From the NCBI GenBank assembly GCA_001775395.1, contig MEWP01000159.1:36590-78454 (forward strand): a DNA stretch of 41,865 nucleotides. Direction: 5' to 3'. Below are positions 39,103-41,865 of the stretch, piece after piece. Source of the DNA: a candidate division Zixibacteria bacterium RBG_16_53_22 (GTDB lineage Bacteria > Zixibacteria > MSB-5A5 > UBA10806). Below the pieces are notes generated by a model. It had not been told where the DNA came from and ran no database searches. It worked only from the letters and a program-made list of their open reading frames with translations. Every line of letters starts with the position of its first letter. Within the stretch, counting starts at the first letter, position 1. The position numbers were made by a program, and so were the translations under genes.

Positions 39103-40497
39103 GTGATTAGAGATAAGTGCGGCGTCTTCGGCATTTTCGGCGCAAGAAATGCCGGCGCCCTCACATATTTGGGGCTTTACTCCCTTCAGCATCGAGGACA
39201 GGAATCGTGCGGCATAGTCTCGGCCAACGGCGGGGGATTTCACTCCCGCATGGGTATGGGGCTTGTCAATGAGGTCTTTTCCTCGCAGCATGATATCCAG
39301 TCTCTAAGGGGATTGGCGGCCATTGGCCATAATCGCTATTCGACCACGGGCTCGTCCTCTCCCGACAATATCCAGCCGCTTGTGACCAATTCCAGCCGGG
39401 GATATATAGCGCTGGGCCATAACGGGAATCTGACCAACTATCATCTTATCAAAAAGGACCTCGAAAAAAAGGGCTCCATTTTTAGAACAACCTCCGATAC
39501 TGAGGTGATCATGCATCTTCTGGCCAGATCGCGCCGGGACAAAATAGAGGATGCCCTTGCCGAAGCCCTCGGACAGGTAATTGGAGCTTACAGCCTGACC
39601 CTCTTGACACCTCGTCAGCTTGTGGCCGCCCGCGATCCGGCAGGGGTGAGGCCGCTGGCGCTGGGCAAGAGGCGAAAGGCCTGGGTGGTGGCCTCGGAAT
39701 CGTGCGCTTTCGACATTATCGGGGCAAAATATGTGCGCGATATCGAGCCAGGCGAGATAATTGTAATCGATAAGAACGGCGTCAAGAGCAGGCATCTCCC
39801 GAAAAAACCTCATTCCTATTGCATTTTCGAATTCATCTATTTCTCGCGGCCGGATTCGCGGATCTTCGGCGGCACCAATGTCGACAAGGTCCGTCGGCGC
39901 CTGGGGAGAGCGCTCGCCAAGGAACATCCCGTAGAGGCCGACATCATCATTTCCGTGCCCGACAGCTCCAACACTGCGGCTCTCGGGTATTCCGAGGAGT
40001 CCCGTATCCCTTACGATATTGGCCTGATAAGGAACCATTATGTCGGACGAACCTTTATCAGGCCGGAGCAGAAGATTCGAGACCTGGACGTTAAAATCAA
40101 ATTCAATGTTGTCAAGGGCGTGGTTAAGAACAAGCGGGTGGTACTGGTCGATGATTCGCTGGTGCGCGGAACCACCTCGAAAAAACTTGTCAAGATGCTT
40201 CGCGATGCCGGCGCCAGGGAGGTTCATCTAAGACTGTCATCGCCGCCCATCACTAATCCCTGTTTCTATGGCATCGACATGCCGACCAAGAAAGAGCTCA
40301 TTGCATCGCGCAAATCGGTCGAGGCTATCAGAAGATATCTCGGCGCCGATTCGGTCGGCTATCTCTCGCTTGAGAGGATGCTGCAGATGCCTTCGCTGCC
40401 CAGAGGCGAGGGTTTCTGCCATGCCTGCTTCTCCGGGCGATATCCGATAAGAATCCTGGATAAAAACCGAAATAATCATAAGAACCGCTGTGATTAA
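39103..40497 (+). CDS. purF: Amidophosphoribosyltransferase PurF (iron-sulfur type)
   Basis: PurF makes phosphoribosylamine from PRPP and glutamine, the first committed step of purine synthesis. The 464-residue product is normal in length. The glutaminase nucleophile is Cys6 after a 5-residue propeptide, exposed by self-cleavage. HNRYSTTGSS and GHNGNL are glutaminase motifs. The PRPP loop is VLVDDSLVRGTTS (347-359). Four cysteines, C240, C387, C439 and C442 (FCHAC), match the [4Fe-4S] ligands of the Bacillus subtilis type, so an oxygen-sensitive cluster is expected. The start is GTG at 39103, supported by AGGAAGG (39086-39092). It has its own strong promoter and no other purine gene beside it. 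Confidence 0.96.
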   Translation: MIRDKCGVFGIFGARNAGALTYLGLYSLQHRGQESCGIVSANGGGFHSRMGMGLVNEVFSSQHDIQSLRGLAAIGHNRYSTTGSSSPDNIQPLVTNSSRGYIALGHNGNLTNYHLIKKDLEKKGSIFRTTSDTEVIMHLLARSRRDKIEDALAEALGQVIGAYSLTLLTPRQLVAARDPAGVRPLALGKRRKAWVVASESCAFDIIGAKYVRDIEPGEIIVIDKNGVKSRHLPKKPHSYCIFEFIYFSRPDSRIFGGTNVDKVRRRLGRALAKEHPVEADIIISVPDSSNTAALGYSEESRIPYDIGLIRNHYVGRTFIRPEQKIRDLDVKIKFNVVKGVVKNKRVVLVDDSLVRGTTSKKLVKMLRDAGAREVHLRLSSPPITNPCFYGIDMPTKKELIASRKSVEAIRRYLGADSVGYLSLERMLQMPSLPRGEGFCHACFSGRYPIRILDKNRNNHKNRCD

Positions 40498-40595
40498 AAT
40501 CTCATTGCGCCAGTCTACGCTTATTCCGAACAGAACCTGGCAACGAAGAAATTCTTAAGTCGGCGATTGGTTTCTTAATTCGGCCAACTTTTCAA

Positions 40596-40625
40596 TTGTC
40601 AATTCAACCCGCCTCACGCTATTAT
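40596..40625 (+). promoter_or_regulatory. Candidate promoter of the aspartase/fumarase gene
   Basis: TTGTCA (40596-40601), an 18-nt spacer, then TATTAT (40620-40625); each hexamer is 5 of 6 to consensus. It lies in the 229-nt gap after purF, leaving a ~95-nt leader. The gap shows no clear purF terminator and no RNA gene. Confidence 0.5.
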
Positions 40626-40726
40626 TTCATGCAGTATCCGAATTTGTGCTATAGCGGAACGTATCGAGCAGTCGGGTAGTTCGATATCAAGGCTATTAAA
40701 TCGTTTTGCCCAGGAGGTTATTGCGC

Positions 40727-41865
40727 ATGGATTTTCGAGTTGAGAAAGATTCGCTGGGCGAGGTCAAAGTCCCGTCGAATGCGTATTGGGGAGCTCAGAC
40801 ACAAAGGGCACTCGAGAATTTCCCGATTTCCGGGCAGAAGGCTCATCCGGCGTTTGTCTGGGCCTCGGCTGTAGTCAAGAAAGCGGCCTGCATCACAAAT
40901 CGCGATTTGGCCCTGCTGGCCATCGACCAGGCTGGAGCGATCATCACCGCCTGCGACGAGATAATCGCCGGCGGCCTGCGCGACCAGTTTATGATCGATA
41001 TCTTCCAGGCCGGCGCCGGGACCTCGCATAACATGAATTGCAACGAGGTTATTGCCAATCGCGCCAATGAAATCCTCGGCCATCCCAGAGGCAGCTATCG
41101 ATCCATTCATCCCAATGACACGGTCAATATGTCGCAATCGACAAACGATTTTATTCCGACCGCGATTCGGATCGCGTCTCTGAAACTATCATATGAACTG
41201 GTATTCAAGTTGGAGGCTTTCCACGCGGCTCTGAATGAGAAGGGTGTCGAATTCGATCCCGTCGTTAAATCGGCGCGAACTCACTTGCAGGACGCCGTGC
41301 CGATCCGTCTGGGGCAAGAGTTCTCGGGATATGCGCAGTCGGTTCTGCGGCATATCGAATGGATCAAGGCGGCGGCAGGCGAGTTGACCGAGATCGGCCT
41401 CGGTGGCTCAGCGGCCGGCACCGGGCTGAATTGCCATCCCGATTATCGGGCCGGTGTCGTCAACAACCTGTCCAAGCTGACCGGGTTTGAGATCCGACCG
41501 GCGCGCAATTATTTCGAGGCCATGCAATCGATGGCGCCATTTCTCAAACTTTCAGGGGCGCTTCGCAATTTTGCGCAGGACCTCTCCCGAATCGCCAACG
41601 ATTTTCGCCTCATGGCCTCAGGCCCCAAGACCGGTCTGGCCGAGCTGCTTTTGCCGCCACGTCAGCCGGGGTCATCGATCATGCCGGGCAAGGTCAATCC
41701 CGTCATTCCGGAGATGACCAACATGGTCTGTTTCGCCGTATTCGGCAACGACGATGCCATCCTGTGGGCGGCGCAGGCGGGGCAACTCGACCTCAATGTC
41801 ATGATGCCGTTGATTGCCGCCAGGTTGCCGGAATCGCTTACCATTTTGACAAACACCCTCGATGT
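40727..41865 (+). CDS. aspA: Class II fumarase/aspartase family lyase, aspartase-like (3' truncated)
   Basis: The frame is open from ATG 40727 to the window end (379 residues visible of about 460-470). It belongs to the fumarase/aspartase superfamily, with AYWGAQTQRALENFPISG, AGAGTSHNMNCNEVIANR, NMSQSTNDFIPTA, the HLQDAVPIRLGQEF block and the catalytic loop GSSIMPGKVNPVIPE. The NPVIPE and AGQLDLNVMMP stretches are more typical of aspartate ammonia-lyase than of FumC, which usually has NPTQ; but YWGAQTQR is fumarase-like, so fumarate hydratase cannot be excluded. AGGAGGT (40712-40718) lies 8 nt before the ATG. The enzyme either deaminates aspartate to fumarate or interconverts fumarate and malate in the cytoplasm. 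Confidence 0.85.
   Translation, partial: MDFRVEKDSLGEVKVPSNAYWGAQTQRALENFPISGQKAHPAFVWASAVVKKAACITNRDLALLAIDQAGAIITACDEIIAGGLRDQFMIDIFQAGAGTSHNMNCNEVIANRANEILGHPRGSYRSIHPNDTVNMSQSTNDFIPTAIRIASLKLSYELVFKLEAFHAALNEKGVEFDPVVKSARTHLQDAVPIRLGQEFSGYAQSVLRHIEWIKAAAGELTEIGLGGSAAGTGLNCHPDYRAGVVNNLSKLTGFEIRPARNYFEAMQSMAPFLKLSGALRNFAQDLSRIANDFRLMASGPKTGLAELLLPPRQPGSSIMPGKVNPVIPEMTNMVCFAVFGNDDAILWAAQAGQLDLNVMMPLIAARLPESLTILTNTLD

Noticed and set aside
1-41865. CRISPR arrays, IS elements, integrases or phage genes
   Set aside because: Reading through the window I saw no regularly spaced repeats, transposase or recombinase motifs or flanking inverted repeats; the only repeats are short hairpins at gene ends.

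Overview
This is a chromosomal window from a Gram-negative (diderm) bacterium. It is gene-dense and of moderate GC by eye, with mostly co-directional operons, many 4-nt ATGA/GTGA/TTGA overlaps and frequent TTG and GTG starts. A secreted metalloprotease carrying a C-terminal type IX-secretion-like sorting domain points to the FCB group. The lipid-flippase/heptosyltransferase operon, UppP and a beta-barrel protein confirm an LPS-like outer membrane. A candidate phylum such as Zixibacteria is a reasonable guess, but no rRNA gene or other taxonomic anchor is present. I saw no tRNA, rRNA, CRISPR array, IS element, integrase or phage gene, so the window looks like core genome with some unusual family members.

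Layout. 1-2701: the tail of a membrane spermidine-synthase-like protein, then an S41 PDZ protease. 2853-4225: moeA behind its own promoter. 4256-5210 (minus): a membrane-anchored rhodanese and a MauE/DoxX-like protein. 5337-11983: an HNH endonuclease, then the housekeeping run trpS-scpA-(secreted metalloprotease)-scpB-rluB-cmk-plsC. 12011-14148: rpsA with its own promoter, a strongly structured 5' leader and a clean terminator. 14150-24847: an envelope-glycan operon (GT9, MsbA-type ABC exporter, GT9, GT4, ligase-like membrane protein, GT2, GT9) that continues into the RelA/SpoT enzyme and PgeF. 24899-27470: small beta-barrel protein, uppP and a fourth GT9. 27544-32119: a compact four-gene operon of AmrS-type radical SAM enzyme, PLP aminotransferase, ROK kinase and DHA2 exporter. 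32302-33589: an archaemetzincin-like protease and an SRPBCC protein. 33592-36618: a heme-binding Tll0287-type protein diverging from an MrfA-type helicase. 36798-38913 (minus): proline dehydrogenase, and a protein with a histidine-kinase dimerisation helix but no ATPase domain. 38951-41865: purF, and an aspartase/fumarase-family gene cut by the window end.

How the parts fit. Much of the window concerns the cell envelope: plsC (phospholipid), the glycosyltransferase/flippase operon (LPS core), uppP (undecaprenyl-phosphate recycling) and pgeF (peptidoglycan precursor quality). The (p)ppGpp enzyme sits inside the envelope operon, so growth-rate signalling and envelope synthesis may be co-expressed. 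trpS-scpAB-rluB-cmk-rpsA is a widespread growth/chromosome cluster.

The best candidates for something undescribed are the structured rpsA leader with a perfect anti-Shine-Dalgarno segment, the radical SAM-aminotransferase-ROK-exporter operon, the lone DHp-domain protein whose promoter overlaps the purF promoter, the secreted protease lodged between scpA and scpB, the archaemetzincin with Asn at the third zinc-ligand position, and several promoters placed so that transcripts would be leaderless. All promoter calls rest on reading -35/-10 hexamers by eye.
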